Both the position numbers and the translations under genes were made by a program. Of a stretch of DNA of 64,000 nt, positions 32,633-41,015 are shown piece after piece; position 1 is the stretch's first letter, and each line of letters opens with the position of its first letter. The notes beneath the pieces were generated by a model, which ran no database searches, had not been told where the DNA came from, and was given only the letters and a program-made list of their open reading frames with translations. Source of the stretch: an uncultured Eubacteriales bacterium (GTDB lineage: Bacteria; Bacillota; Clostridia; Christensenellales; CAG-138); the NCBI GenBank assembly GCA_900540495.1, contig UQGA01000006.1:46974-110973 (forward strand), in the 5' to 3' direction.

Positions 32633-33283
32633 ATGATCGATTATGAACTGGCGGCCAGGATTGATCATACCCTGCTCAAGCCGGCGTCGACGCGCGAGGA
32701 TATCCTGCGCGTGTGCGACGAGGCGAAGAAGCTGCGCACGGCGAGCGTGTGCGTCAACGCGTACTGGGCGCCCGTCGTGGCGGCGGCGCTTGCGGGCAGC
32801 GACGTCAGGACGTGCTGCGTGGTGGGCTTTCCGCTCGGCGCGATGAGCACGGCGGCCAAGGCGTTCGAGGCGCGCGAGGCGGTGGCCGCCGGCGCGCAGG
32901 AGATCGACATGGTGCTCAACGTCGGCCTTGCGCGCGGGGGCGAATGGGCGGCCGTACAGGCGGATATCGCCGCCGTGGTTGCGGCTGCCGCGCCCGCCGG
33001 GGTGAAAGTGATTCTGGAGACCTGCCTGCTCACCGATGCGCAGAAGCGCCGCGCCTGCGAAGCGGCCAAAGCCGCGGGCGCCGCATTCGTCAAAACCTCC
33101 ACCGGGTTTTCCACCGGCGGCGCGACGGAGGCGGACGTGCGGCTGATGCGGGAAACGGTGGGGCCGGAGATGGGCGTTAAGGCGTCCGGCGGCGTGCGCA
33201 CGCGCGAGGATGCGCTCCGCATGCTGGCAGCCGGGGCGACGCGCATCGGCGCGAGCGCCACGGCAACGATCGTCGGCGCGTAG
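32633..33283 (+). CDS. deoC: Deoxyribose-phosphate aldolase
   Basis: This 216-residue TIM-barrel aldolase splits 2-deoxyribose 5-phosphate into glyceraldehyde 3-phosphate and acetaldehyde. The Schiff-base lysine is Lys154 in FVKTSTGFSTGG, and the proton-relay lysine is Lys183 in GVKASGGVRT. ATG 32633 follows GAGGGAAA. An in-frame TTG at 32618 is not preceded by a site. Its placement behind rubrerythrin, rather than with other deoxynucleoside genes, is unusual. A hairpin terminator follows. Confidence 0.95.
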   Translation: MIDYELAARIDHTLLKPASTREDILRVCDEAKKLRTASVCVNAYWAPVVAAALAGSDVRTCCVVGFPLGAMSTAAKAFEAREAVAAGAQEIDMVLNVGLARGGEWAAVQADIAAVVAAAAPAGVKVILETCLLTDAQKRRACEAAKAAGAAFVKTSTGFSTGGATEADVRLMRETVGPEMGVKASGGVRTREDALRMLAAGATRIGASATATIVGA

Positions 33284-33295
33284 GGACGCGTACGG

Positions 33296-33322
33296 AAAAG
33301 GGGCGGCGCAGCCGCCCCTTTT
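33296..33322. terminator. Bidirectional terminator between deoC and the NTPase gene
   Basis: AAAAGGGGCGGC (33296-33307) pairs fully with GCCGCCCCTTTT (33311-33322) around GCA, giving an A-rich side and a T-rich side usable from both convergent genes. Confidence 0.88.
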
Positions 33323-33347
33323 GCGACCGGCGTGCCGCCGGAACGTC

Positions 33348-33863
33348 TCAGGTTTTTTCAAAACGGATGAGCGCAAGCGCCGCGCGATACGCCGCCTCGC
33401 GCGAGGCGGGCGTCCGCTCGACGGCCTGCAGCGCGACCTGCGGGTGCGCGCGCAGGCGCAACAGCAGCGGGGTGTCGCGGTCGGCGCGGCAGACGCCGAT
33501 GATGCGGATATCCGTGCGGTCCAGCAGTTCGAGCACGCGGCGGGAGAAGGCGGCGGCGTCCCGCTCGAGGAAGCCGATTTCGTCCATCAGCACCAGATCG
33601 CCGGGGTTCACGTCCGCAAGCAGCGCCGTGCCCAGCGCGTCAAAGCGCGCCGCATCCCCCGCCGGCGGGCGCACGGATATGCAGCCGACGCGGTGCGCCG
33701 CATCCGCCGGCGCCGGCGCGCCGGCCGGTCCGAGATACACAAACCCATCGTCCGCCTTGCGCGAGCAGAAGCCCTTGCAGGCCATGCCCGCCTCCGCTGC
33801 GGCGCGCGCGATGGCGAAGCTCTTGCCCGCGCCGCTCGGACCGTGGAAAAACAGATGTTTCAT
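33348..33863 (-). CDS. THEP1-like nucleoside-triphosphatase
   Basis: This 171-residue P-loop NTPase has Walker A GPSGAGKS (residues 8-15) and the Walker B block LVLMDEIGFLERDAAAFSRRV, which matches the THEP1 (NTPase_1) family. These enzymes hydrolyse various NTPs. The cellular role is unclear, and in some genomes they sit with molybdenum or nucleotide-related genes. An AAAGGG site lies about 7 bases before the ATG. It is a single gene convergent with deoC. Confidence 0.8.
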   Translation of the reverse strand: MKHLFFHGPSGAGKSFAIARAAAEAGMACKGFCSRKADDGFVYLGPAGAPAPADAAHRVGCISVRPPAGDAARFDALGTALLADVNPGDLVLMDEIGFLERDAAAFSRRVLELLDRTDIRIIGVCRADRDTPLLLRLRAHPQVALQAVERTPASREAAYRAALALIRFEKT

Positions 33864-33954
33864 GCAGGAACCCTTTCATGTTTTGTGCAGAACTTGCCGC
33901 ATCTAAAGGAATCAAATCAATATATAGCACGAAACGAGTAAAAGCACCACAACA

Positions 33955-33984
33955 TTTACACTTTATCCATAAATTCTTTACAAT
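33955..33984 (+). promoter_or_regulatory. Promoter region of the peptidoglycan-binding protein gene
   Basis: TTTACA (33955-33960), an 18-base spacer and TACAAT (33979-33984) in a markedly AT-rich stretch (33900-34025). A second weaker pair, TTGCAA (34000-34005) and TATGAG (34021-34026), has a short 15-base spacer. Confidence 0.6.
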
Positions 33985-34095
33985 TTATTGGAAGAATTCT
34001 TGCAAGTGATTTTGATACACTATGAGAAACAATGGGCGGCAGTCTGCTCAAATGCCGCCGGGCTCTTGGGAAGCGAGCATTAAAGGAGAGGTAAA

Positions 34096-34986
34096 ATGGA
34101 AGATCAGGAATACAGAGAAGATCAGGAATACAGGCCGAAGAAGAAAAAGCGGAGCCGCTTTGTCCGCCGCCTGCGCGCCTTTGTGCGCCATATGGCGGAG
34201 CTGCCGGCGCAGACGCTGCTGGTCATCGGCGGATCGATTGCGGTGGTGCTGATCGCGGTGATCCTGCTGGTGGTGCTGCTGCCGCGCGGCAATCAGGCGG
34301 TGGATGGGGATGGCGCTTCGCCGTCGCCCACACAGAACTTCCAGTTGCCCACGTTCACGCCGTCGCCCACGCCCGATCCGACCGCTACGCCGCATCCGCT
34401 TACGGGCGTCGGTCTGCAGGGGACGACCGGCTGGTATCTGGCGCTCAACAACGTGGCGGATATCGTGGCGGATATCCAGACGCGGCTGATCGAGCTGGGC
34501 TTTATGGAAATGCCGGTGGTTGACGGCGTGGAGCAGGTGACGACGACCTACGGCCCGGCCACGCGCAAGGCGGTGCAGATGTTCCAGGCGATCAACGGCA
34601 TTACGATCGATGGTTGCGTGGGCGAAGCCACCTACGATCTGCTCATGAGCGATGCGGCCAAACCCCTGACGCTTTCGCGCGGGCTGGACGCCGAGCTGTT
34701 CGAGGAGGCGGTGACCAAGCTGCAGACCCGGTTGGCTGAACTGGGCTATTTCGACAGCACGGTGACCGGGCGCTATGGCGATACGACCATCGAAGCGGTG
34801 AAAGCGTTCCAGGCGGCCAACGGCCTGCAGAACGACGGCATCGCCGGCGAGGCGACGTTGACGGCGGCCTATTCCGACAACGCCGTTCGCGCGGGCCAAA
34901 CCCCGGTTTCGCAGGCGCCGTCCGCCTCGCCTGCAGCGGGATCGACCACGCCGGCCGGTACGACCGATACCACGCCCGCTCCGTAA
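34096..34986 (+). CDS. Membrane-anchored protein with two peptidoglycan-binding domains
   Basis: This 296-residue protein has a very charged cytoplasmic N terminus (acidic, then KKKKRSRFVRRLR), one membrane helix (LLVIGGSIAVVLIAVILLVVLL), a Pro/Thr/Ser linker, and two PG_binding_1 repeats at about residues 125-180 and 210-262 (VADIQTRLIELGFM...TRKAVQMFQ; VTKLQTRLAELGYFDSTVTGRYGDTT). It ends in a Ser/Thr/Pro/Ala tail. No catalytic domain is attached, so it likely tethers the membrane to the wall or organises a hydrolase. GGAGAGG precedes the ATG. Confidence 0.88.
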   Translation: MEDQEYREDQEYRPKKKKRSRFVRRLRAFVRHMAELPAQTLLVIGGSIAVVLIAVILLVVLLPRGNQAVDGDGASPSPTQNFQLPTFTPSPTPDPTATPHPLTGVGLQGTTGWYLALNNVADIVADIQTRLIELGFMEMPVVDGVEQVTTTYGPATRKAVQMFQAINGITIDGCVGEATYDLLMSDAAKPLTLSRGLDAELFEEAVTKLQTRLAELGYFDSTVTGRYGDTTIEAVKAFQAANGLQNDGIAGEATLTAAYSDNAVRAGQTPVSQAPSASPAAGSTTPAGTTDTTPAP

Positions 34987-35018
34987 ACCGGGCGCACCAG
35001 ACCATTTTTGTACCGATG

Positions 35019-35061
35019 GCGCCGCACGCCGGGGAGTCTCCGGCGTGCGGCGCTTTGCTTT
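35019..35061 (+). terminator. Terminator after the peptidoglycan-binding protein gene
   Basis: A 14-bp perfect stem, GCGCCGCACGCCGG (35019-35032) with its complement (35040-35053), followed by TTTGCTTT. Confidence 0.9.
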
Positions 35062-35229
35062 GACCTTTTTCGGGGCCGGCCTCACCCGCCCGACCCGGGC
35101 GGCTTGACCGGCGGGCTCCGTCCCTGGGACCGTTTTGCATGGATCAGGCCCTTCCCTTGCGGACAATGCAAAAAAATTGCAAAGCAAGCGGAAAATTGCT
35201 CGCGCATGCGTGCAATTTGATCGGTACTG

Positions 35230-35245
35230 TGTTACACTACGGGCA
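35230..35245 (+). promoter_or_regulatory. Extended -10 promoter abutting the amylase start
   Basis: TGT-TACACT (35230-35238) looks like an extended -10 box. The expected +1 is at about 35245, the A of the amylase ATG. A clear -35 box is missing (TGCAAT at 35211-35216 is the best candidate). Confidence 0.45.
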
Positions 35246-37179
35246 TGGACGCATTTTTTCACCATTCGCGCCTGCTGCGGTACCGCCGTCCGCAGGGCGC
35301 AGCCCCCTGCGGGAGCGGCGTGACGATTGCGGCGGAACATAACGGCACCCTTGCCGGCGCGCAGGTCTTTCTGAGGCTCTGGCAGGACGGCGTGGGCGAA
35401 CGCCTGCTGCCGATGTCGGAACAGGGCGGCCTGCTCACGGCGACGGTTACGCTGCCGGATAAACCGTGCCTGCTCTGGTATTTCTTCGTCATCCATACGA
35501 CCGACGGGCATACGCTGTATTATGGCGGCTCGAGCGGCAGCGGCGCGCTGTATAAACACGAACCGCCCGCCTGGCGCATCACCGTATACGACGGTGCGTT
35601 TGCCACGCCGGACTGGTTCTGCGAGGGGATTGCCTACCAGATTTTTCCGGACCGCTTTCGCCGCAGCAGTTGGGAGGCCCTGTACCAGCGCGCGCAGGCG
35701 CATCGCAACAGAGGCCGTCTGCTCCGCCTGCACGACCGCTGGTTGGAGGAACCGGCGTACACGCCGGCGCCGGGTTGTACGGACTATGCGCCGGACGATT
35801 TCTTCGGCGGCGACCTCAACGGCATCCGGGAGAAGCTGCCGTATCTGCACGGGCTCGGCGTGACGTGCCTGTATCTGAATCCGATCTTTGAGTCGGCGAG
35901 CAATCACCGCTACAACACCGCCGATTATCACGCGATCGACCCGCTGCTCGGCACGGAAGAGGATTTTGCCGCCCTGTGTGCCGAGGCGCGCGCGCTGGGA
36001 ATCCGCATCATGCTCGACGGCGTGTTTTCACACACCGGCAGCGACAGCCGGTATTTTGACCGGTATTCCCGTTATGAGGAGGTCGGCGCATACGAGAGCC
36101 GGGAGTCGCCCTATTATCCGTGGTATTCGTTCCGCAGTTGGCCGGACGAGTACGCCTGCTGGTGGAACTTCCCGACGCTGCCGAACGTGGAGGAGATGAC
36201 GCCCTCGTATGCGTCGTTCATCGCGGGCGAGCAGGGCGTGCTGGCGCATTGGGCGTCCCGCGGGGCGACGAGCTGGCGGCTCGACGTGGCCGACGAGCTG
36301 CCGGATGCGTTCATCCGCTTGCTGCGCAGCCGCGTCAAGGCGCTCGACCCGGACGGCGTGCTGCTCGGCGAGGTCTGGGAGGACTGCAGCGATAAGCAGG
36401 GGCCGGAGGGCCGCCGCGGCTATGTCAACGGGGATGAGCTGGACAGCGCGATGAACTATCCGTTTATGGACGCGGTACAGGATTTCCTGCTTGGCAGGTG
36501 CGATGCCTATGCGTTTTCCGACCGGTTGATGGCGCAGCGGGAATGGTATCCGGCGCCGTTCTATCGCGCGTGCCTCAACCTGCTCTCTTCGCACGATGTG
36601 GTGCGCGCGCAGACGGCGCTCTCGGGCGCCCCCAGCCGGCATACCACGCCGCGCGAACAGCAGGCGACCTATGCGCCCACGCCGGAGCAGGCGCGCCTCG
36701 GCCGCGAGCGGTTCCTGCTCGCCACGGCAATCCAGATGTTCTGCCCCGGCGTGCCGTGCGTCTATTACGGTGACGAGGCCGGCCTGACCGGTATGGCCGA
36801 CCCGTTTAACCGCCGCACGTATCCGTGGGGAGGCGAGGATGCGGCGCTGCAGGCGCGTGTGGAAACGCTCCTGCATCTGCGGCGCGACCTGGCAGCCCTG
36901 CGCACCGGCCGCTGCCGCATGGGGGCGCTCTCGCCCGCGGTGTTCGGCCTTATCCGCTATACCGACGACGGCGATCTGGCGCTGCTGCTGGTCAACAATG
37001 GCGCCGAGCCGCTCACCGTACAGCCGAGCGACGAGCTGCTGCGCGAGGGCCCGGACGGAGATGCGCCGCTGCCGCTTGACGGGTCCTGCAAGGATGAGGA
37101 AGGCCGCGCCTGCCCGTCGCTTGCCGACGCGCCGCTGACCGTGCCGCCACATGCGGCGCTGATTCGCATTCGCGCATAG
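35245..37179 (+). CDS. GH13 family glycosidase (neopullulanase/maltogenic-amylase-like)
   Basis: This 644-residue enzyme has an N-terminal beta-sandwich domain (about residues 20-115), a GH13 TIM barrel and a C-terminal beta domain. The conserved regions are DGVFSHTG, WRLDVADEL (nucleophile Asp347), LLGEVWED (acid/base Glu376) and LSSHDVVR (Asp451). There is no signal peptide, so it should act on imported maltodextrins or stored glucan in the cytoplasm. No ribosome binding site precedes the ATG, and later Met codons would delete the N-terminal domain, so leaderless translation is possible. No sugar transporter adjoins it. Confidence 0.92.
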   Translation: MDAFFHHSRLLRYRRPQGAAPCGSGVTIAAEHNGTLAGAQVFLRLWQDGVGERLLPMSEQGGLLTATVTLPDKPCLLWYFFVIHTTDGHTLYYGGSSGSGALYKHEPPAWRITVYDGAFATPDWFCEGIAYQIFPDRFRRSSWEALYQRAQAHRNRGRLLRLHDRWLEEPAYTPAPGCTDYAPDDFFGGDLNGIREKLPYLHGLGVTCLYLNPIFESASNHRYNTADYHAIDPLLGTEEDFAALCAEARALGIRIMLDGVFSHTGSDSRYFDRYSRYEEVGAYESRESPYYPWYSFRSWPDEYACWWNFPTLPNVEEMTPSYASFIAGEQGVLAHWASRGATSWRLDVADELPDAFIRLLRSRVKALDPDGVLLGEVWEDCSDKQGPEGRRGYVNGDELDSAMNYPFMDAVQDFLLGRCDAYAFSDRLMAQREWYPAPFYRACLNLLSSHDVVRAQTALSGAPSRHTTPREQQATYAPTPEQARLGRERFLLATAIQMFCPGVPCVYYGDEAGLTGMADPFNRRTYPWGGEDAALQARVETLLHLRRDLAALRTGRCRMGALSPAVFGLIRYTDDGDLALLLVNNGAEPLTVQPSDELLREGPDGDAPLPLDGSCKDEEGRACPSLADAPLTVPPHAALIRIRA

Positions 37180-37231
37180 TGCATCGCAGCCGACGGCGCG
37201 TTGCCGCAGCTTAAGAAGGAGGGAAAGGGAT

Positions 37232-37696
37232 ATGTTTCAACCGCCACGCATCTTTCTCGATGCGTTGAACAAGGCGTTGCTCGTTGGCGCGCTCGTGAGC
37301 GGGTTGCTGTCGCTGTTCTTTGCGTATGGGACCGTGCCGCGCCTCATCTGCACGGGCGTGCTGGCCGTTTGCATCCTGCTGGTGGCGTTCCGCCTCTTTT
37401 CGGCCAACCGGGCGCGCCGCGAACAGGAGAACCGGCGGTTTTTGACCATGACCACCGCCGTGCGCGAGTTTTTCCGCCGGCCGCACGGTACGGCCCGCGC
37501 CAACAGGCCGGTGCGCGACCAGGCCCGCCGCCACCGGGCGCAGCGCGCGCGCAGGAATCCCACCTGGAGCGAGATCAAGCATTACAAGTATCTCATCTGC
37601 CCGCAATGTACGCAGCGGTTGCGCGTACCGCGCGGCAAGGGGCGGCTGATCGTAACCTGTACGCGCTGCGGGAACCGATTTGAAGCAAAGAGTTGA
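37232..37696 (+). CDS. Two-helix membrane protein with C-terminal zinc ribbon
   Basis: This 154-residue protein has two adjacent membrane helices (about residues 11-31 and 36-52), an Arg-rich middle (RRPHGTARANRPVRDQARRH) and a C-terminal CxxC...CxxC knuckle (CPQCTQRLRVPRGKGRLIVTCTRC) that should bind zinc. The family is common but poorly named in Clostridia, and its function is unknown. The basic segment next to a ribbon would suit nucleic-acid or protein contact at the membrane, which is only a guess. AGAAGGAGGG precedes the ATG, and the gene may be co-transcribed with the amylase. Confidence 0.75.
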   Translation: MFQPPRIFLDALNKALLVGALVSGLLSLFFAYGTVPRLICTGVLAVCILLVAFRLFSANRARREQENRRFLTMTTAVREFFRRPHGTARANRPVRDQARRHRAQRARRNPTWSEIKHYKYLICPQCTQRLRVPRGKGRLIVTCTRCGNRFEAKS

Positions 37697-37720
37697 ACTT
37701 GCGCTTTGTTGTGGTATACT
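37693..37720 (+). promoter_or_regulatory. Promoter of the DUF1858 gene
   Basis: TTGAAC (37693-37698), a 16-base spacer and TATACT (37715-37720). The -35 box overlaps the stop codon of the zinc-ribbon gene. Confidence 0.7.
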
Positions 37721-37752
37721 AATGACAGTTTGAGAACAGGAGGATTCTTTTT

Positions 37753-37947
37753 ATGGTGACCAAGGACATGACCATCCAGAGCATTCTGGAGCAGCACGAA
37801 GACGTCGCGCCCATCCTGATGGCTTCCGGCATGCACTGCCTCGGCTGCGCGATGGCGCACGGCGAAACGCTGGAGCAGGCCTGCGCCGTTCACGGCATCG
37901 ACGTGGATGCGCTTGTGCAGCAGATCAACGAAAGCCTGGGCGAGTAA
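37753..37947 (+). CDS. DUF1858 redox-disulfide domain protein
   Basis: This 64-residue protein consists of one DUF1858 domain (VTKDMTIQSILEQH...MHCLGCAMAHGETLEQACAVHGID). The CLGC pair is the family's conserved disulfide or metal site. Related domains occur in ScdA/RIC-type iron-sulfur repair proteins and beside hybrid-cluster proteins, so a redox or nitrosative-stress role is plausible. AGGAGG lies 9 bases before the ATG. It has its own promoter and a terminator about 90 bases downstream. Confidence 0.9.
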   Translation: MVTKDMTIQSILEQHEDVAPILMASGMHCLGCAMAHGETLEQACAVHGIDVDALVQQINESLGE

Positions 37948-38037
37948 AGCGCCCGGCGAGGGCTCTCCCCGTTCCGTCTTTTCCTTCGCAGGAAGGCCGA
38001 AAGAATCAACGGAAAGAAGCCGCAGCAATAAAAAGAA

Positions 38038-38071
38038 AAGCGGGAGCGGGCGTTAGCTTCGCTCCCGCTTT
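38038..38071. terminator. Bidirectional terminator between the DUF1858 gene and the aro operon
   Basis: AAGCGGGAGCG (38038-38048) pairs with CGCTCCCGCTT (38060-38070). TATT follows on the plus strand, and TTCTTTTTATTG follows on the minus strand, so it ends the aro operon more strongly than the DUF1858 gene. Confidence 0.85.
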
Positions 38072-38165
38072 ATTGGATTTCTTCCCGGCGCAGTTTCTTC
38101 CGGAAAGGCGTTGAGGGAAAAGCCGTAGCGCGCCGGACGCGAAAGGCGTGCGGAGGCGTTTTCGG

Positions 38166-38600
38166 CTAACGGGTCGCCGCGGCGAGCAGATAATCCATCG
38201 CTTCCAGATATCCGTCGAACCCATGCCCGGCGATGGCCTTTTCGCAGTACATACCGGGATAGGAGACATGGCGGAAGGGTTCGCGCGCATCGATGTCGGA
38301 CAGATGCACCTCCACGGCCGGCAATGCGACGGCCTTGAGCGCGTCGAGGATGGCGACGCTCGTGTGCGTATAGGCGGCCGGGTTGATGATGATGGCGTCC
38401 GCCGAGCCAAGCGCGCCCTGGATCGCGTCCACGATCGCCCCCTCGTGGTTGGACTGGAAGAACGAAACGGCAACGCCACGCGCCGCCGCGTGTTCGCGGA
38501 TGGCGGCGAGAAGGTCGTCGTAGGTGCGGCGGCCATAGATGGCCGGCTCCCGGATACCGAGCAGGTTCAGGTTTGGTCCGTTGATCACAAGGATGCGCAT
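38166..38600 (-). CDS. aroQ: Type II 3-dehydroquinate dehydratase
   Basis: This 144-residue enzyme dehydrates 3-dehydroquinate to 3-dehydroshikimate. It has the type II opening ILVINGPNLNLLGIREPAIYG with the catalytic tyrosine, the FFQSNHEGAIVDAI block, INPAAYTHTSVAI and EVHLSDIDAREPFRH. GGAGGAC precedes the ATG. Its start overlaps the end of the fused aroE-aroK gene by 16 bases. It is the last gene of the operon. Confidence 0.96.
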   Translation of the reverse strand: MRILVINGPNLNLLGIREPAIYGRRTYDDLLAAIREHAAARGVAVSFFQSNHEGAIVDAIQGALGSADAIIINPAAYTHTSVAILDALKAVALPAVEVHLSDIDAREPFRHVSYPGMYCEKAIAGHGFDGYLEAMDYLLAAATR

Positions 38601-39850
38601 AACCAGTCCTCCGTTTCAAAGATGTGGCATGCCGCCTCCGCCGTGCGCGCGGCGCTGCCGTCGTTGGGCAGGCGGCGGTCGGCATAGCGGCGGTAGAGCG
38701 GCTCGCGCGCAGCCAGCAACGCGGTGAGCGCCGCGCCGCCTTTGGAGAGCGGCCTGCCGCCCGTGGCGAGCAGGTCGAGCGGGCGTTCCAGCCAGATCAC
38801 GCAGCCGTTTTGGCGGAGCGCGTCCATCGCATCCTGCCGCACGACCGTGCCGCCGCCCGCGGCGATCACCTGCCCGAAAGCGGCGCCGACCCGCCTGGCC
38901 GTGCGCGCTTCGATCTCACGGAAGGCGGTTTCCCCATCCGCCTCGATGATTTCGGCGCAGGAGCGGCCCGCTTCGGCGGCGACGGCCTCGTCGAGATCGA
39001 CGAAGGGGCGGCCCAGCCGTCCGGCGATCAGGCGGCCGACGGTGGTCTTGCCGCAGCCGGGCATGCCGATGAGCACAAGGTTCGCGCGCGCAAGCGTGAT
39101 CGCGCGTACGGCCGCCGCTTCGCGCGCCGAATCGAACGTCTTCCCGGTGAACAGCTCCGCCGCGCGCCTGCCCTGCGATACGAGCATGTGCAGCCCGTTT
39201 GCATATGGGATGCCCCGCGTTGCCGCCTGCAGCAGCAGCGCCGTGCGCAGGGGATTGAACACCATGTCCAGCGCGCCGGAGCAGGCGGGAAAGCGCGCAA
39301 GGTCGATTGGAGCGGTCCCGGCGTGCGGATACATGCCCACCGGCGTGGCGTTGACGAGGATGTCCGCCCCCGCATGCGCACGGTACGCCGTCTCATAATC
39401 GATCGTATCCGGGCCGCTGCCGCCGCGGGAGACGAGAAGCGCCTCGCGCGCGCCCAGGTCGCGCGCGGCAGCCAGCGCCGTGCGCGCGGCGCCGCCGCTG
39501 CCGAGGATGAGCACGCTGCGCCCGGCGAACGGAATGCCCGCCGCCTCCGCCATGCGGCAGAAGCCGTAGTGGTCGGTGTTATAACCGACGAGCCGCCCGC
39601 CTTCGTTGACGATCGTGTTGACGCTGCCGATGCGCTTCGCCTCATCGGAGAGCGCGTCGCACAGCGGCATCACGGCCCGTTTGTACGGGATGGTCACGTT
39701 GACGCCGGCAAACGCCCGCTCGCGCAGGAACGGGGCGACGGCCTCTGGCGGCAGTTCGATCAACCGATAGTCATAGTCCGCAAAGCGGCGATGCACCTCC
39801 GGCGAGAAGCTGTGCCCGAGGCGCTCGCCGATGAGCCCGTATGCCAACAC
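38585..39850 (-). CDS. aroE-aroK: Bifunctional shikimate dehydrogenase / shikimate kinase
   Basis: This 421-residue fusion carries out two successive steps. Residues about 1-255 are shikimate dehydrogenase (GERLGHSFSPEVH, the catalytic lysine in VNVTIPYKRAV, NTDHYGF, the NADP loop LGSGGAARTA). Residues about 258-421 are shikimate kinase (P-loop GMPGCGKTTVG, DLDEAV, GGGTVV). No second kinase or dehydrogenase gene is in the operon. It starts with GTG, two bases after the pheA stop, with AGGAGGT upstream. No frameshift lies between the halves, so the fusion is genuine in this sequence. Confidence 0.94.
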   Translation of the reverse strand: MLAYGLIGERLGHSFSPEVHRRFADYDYRLIELPPEAVAPFLRERAFAGVNVTIPYKRAVMPLCDALSDEAKRIGSVNTIVNEGGRLVGYNTDHYGFCRMAEAAGIPFAGRSVLILGSGGAARTALAAARDLGAREALLVSRGGSGPDTIDYETAYRAHAGADILVNATPVGMYPHAGTAPIDLARFPACSGALDMVFNPLRTALLLQAATRGIPYANGLHMLVSQGRRAAELFTGKTFDSAREAAAVRAITLARANLVLIGMPGCGKTTVGRLIAGRLGRPFVDLDEAVAAEAGRSCAEIIEADGETAFREIEARTARRVGAAFGQVIAAGGGTVVRQDAMDALRQNGCVIWLERPLDLLATGGRPLSKGGAALTALLAAREPLYRRYADRRLPNDGSAARTAEAACHIFETEDWLCASL

Positions 39851-39852
39851 GC

Positions 39853-40998
39853 TTAGCTGACCTCCTGATAGTTGCCGAGGAACACGAACAGTTCCGGCGC
39901 CGCCTCCAGCTCCGCCAGCATCTTGCGCACGTCCTGCGAGAGCACCGACGCCTCCATGTCGAAATAGAATACGAACTCAAAATCGCTTCCCGGCAGCGGC
40001 CGGCTTTCCAGCTTGGTCAGGTTGATGCCGAGCGCGGCAAACTTGGAGAGCAGCTCGTAGAGCGAGCCGGGCCGGTGGGACGTGGAGAGCATCAGGCTGA
40101 TGCGGTTTGCGCCGGGGTAGATCTCGAGCTCCTTGCCGATGCAGATGAAGCGCGTGTAGTTGTTCTCGCTGTTCTGCACGCGGTCGCTGAGCACGGACAG
40201 GCCGTAGAGCCCGGCGCAGTGCGCGCTGGAGATGGCGGCGATGTCGCGCCGGTCGGACTCGGCGACCATGCGCGCGGCGGCGGCGGTGTTTTCGCACACC
40301 GTCACCTTCACGCCGCGCAGGTCCTTCAGATAGGCGCTGCACTGGCCGATGGCCTGTTCGTGCGAGAAGATCTCCTTCACGTCTGCGAGCGCGACGCCCG
40401 GCTTGGCCAGCAGGCTGTGCCGCACGCACAGGCGGATGCTGCGCACGATATGGAAGCGGTAGTTGCGCATGAGGTCGTACACGCGGCCGACCGAGCCGTT
40501 CGAGCTGTTGTCGATGGGCAGGATGCCGTAGCGGCACATCCCGCTCTGCACGGCCTGGAATACGCCGTCGAACTGCCGGAAGTAGAGGATGCTCGGCAAC
40601 GAAAACAGCTTGTCGCAGGCCACCTGCGAATAGGCGCCCTCCACCCCCTGACATGCGACGGTCGCCTTGGTCGGGAACAGCGTGGGCGTGTTGGCCACCG
40701 CCGTTTCCACGCGGGCGGAAAACGCGCTGTCGTCCACGAGCAGGCGATTCTGGTAGGAGCGACTGACCTCAAATATGGTCTGGTACAGGAGCTTGGCGTA
40801 GCTTTCAAACTCCTGGCCGCAGCGGCCGGTGACGCGGGCGAGCACCTCGCGTTCGCGGCTCTGGTTGAGCACGCCGACGCCGCTCTCCCGTTTGCAGGCG
40901 GCGATTTGCCCGGCGGTTTCCATGCGCGTCCGGAACAGATCGATGATCCCGTCGTCGATTTCGTCGATTCGCGCGCGAAGCGCTTTCAGGTCGTCCAT
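39853..40998 (-). CDS. pheA: Bifunctional chorismate mutase / prephenate dehydratase
   Basis: This 381-residue enzyme leads to phenylpyruvate. Residues about 1-88 form an AroQ-type chorismate mutase (LRARIDEIDDGIIDLFRTRM), about 105-285 the prephenate dehydratase (ACQGVEGAYSQVACDKLF, ILPIDNSSNGSV and the catalytic TRF in NNYTRFICIG), and about 300-381 an ACT regulatory domain with the ESRP motif (LTKLESRPLPG), which typically binds Phe. GGAGGG lies 9-10 bases before ATG 40998. It also supplies the prephenate used by the upstream tyrA product. Confidence 0.95.
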   Translation of the reverse strand: MDDLKALRARIDEIDDGIIDLFRTRMETAGQIAACKRESGVGVLNQSREREVLARVTGRCGQEFESYAKLLYQTIFEVSRSYQNRLLVDDSAFSARVETAVANTPTLFPTKATVACQGVEGAYSQVACDKLFSLPSILYFRQFDGVFQAVQSGMCRYGILPIDNSSNGSVGRVYDLMRNYRFHIVRSIRLCVRHSLLAKPGVALADVKEIFSHEQAIGQCSAYLKDLRGVKVTVCENTAAAARMVAESDRRDIAAISSAHCAGLYGLSVLSDRVQNSENNYTRFICIGKELEIYPGANRISLMLSTSHRPGSLYELLSKFAALGINLTKLESRPLPGSDFEFVFYFDMEASVLSQDVRKMLAELEAAPELFVFLGNYQEVS

Positions 40999-41015
40999 TT
41001 CGTTGTTCCCTCCAT

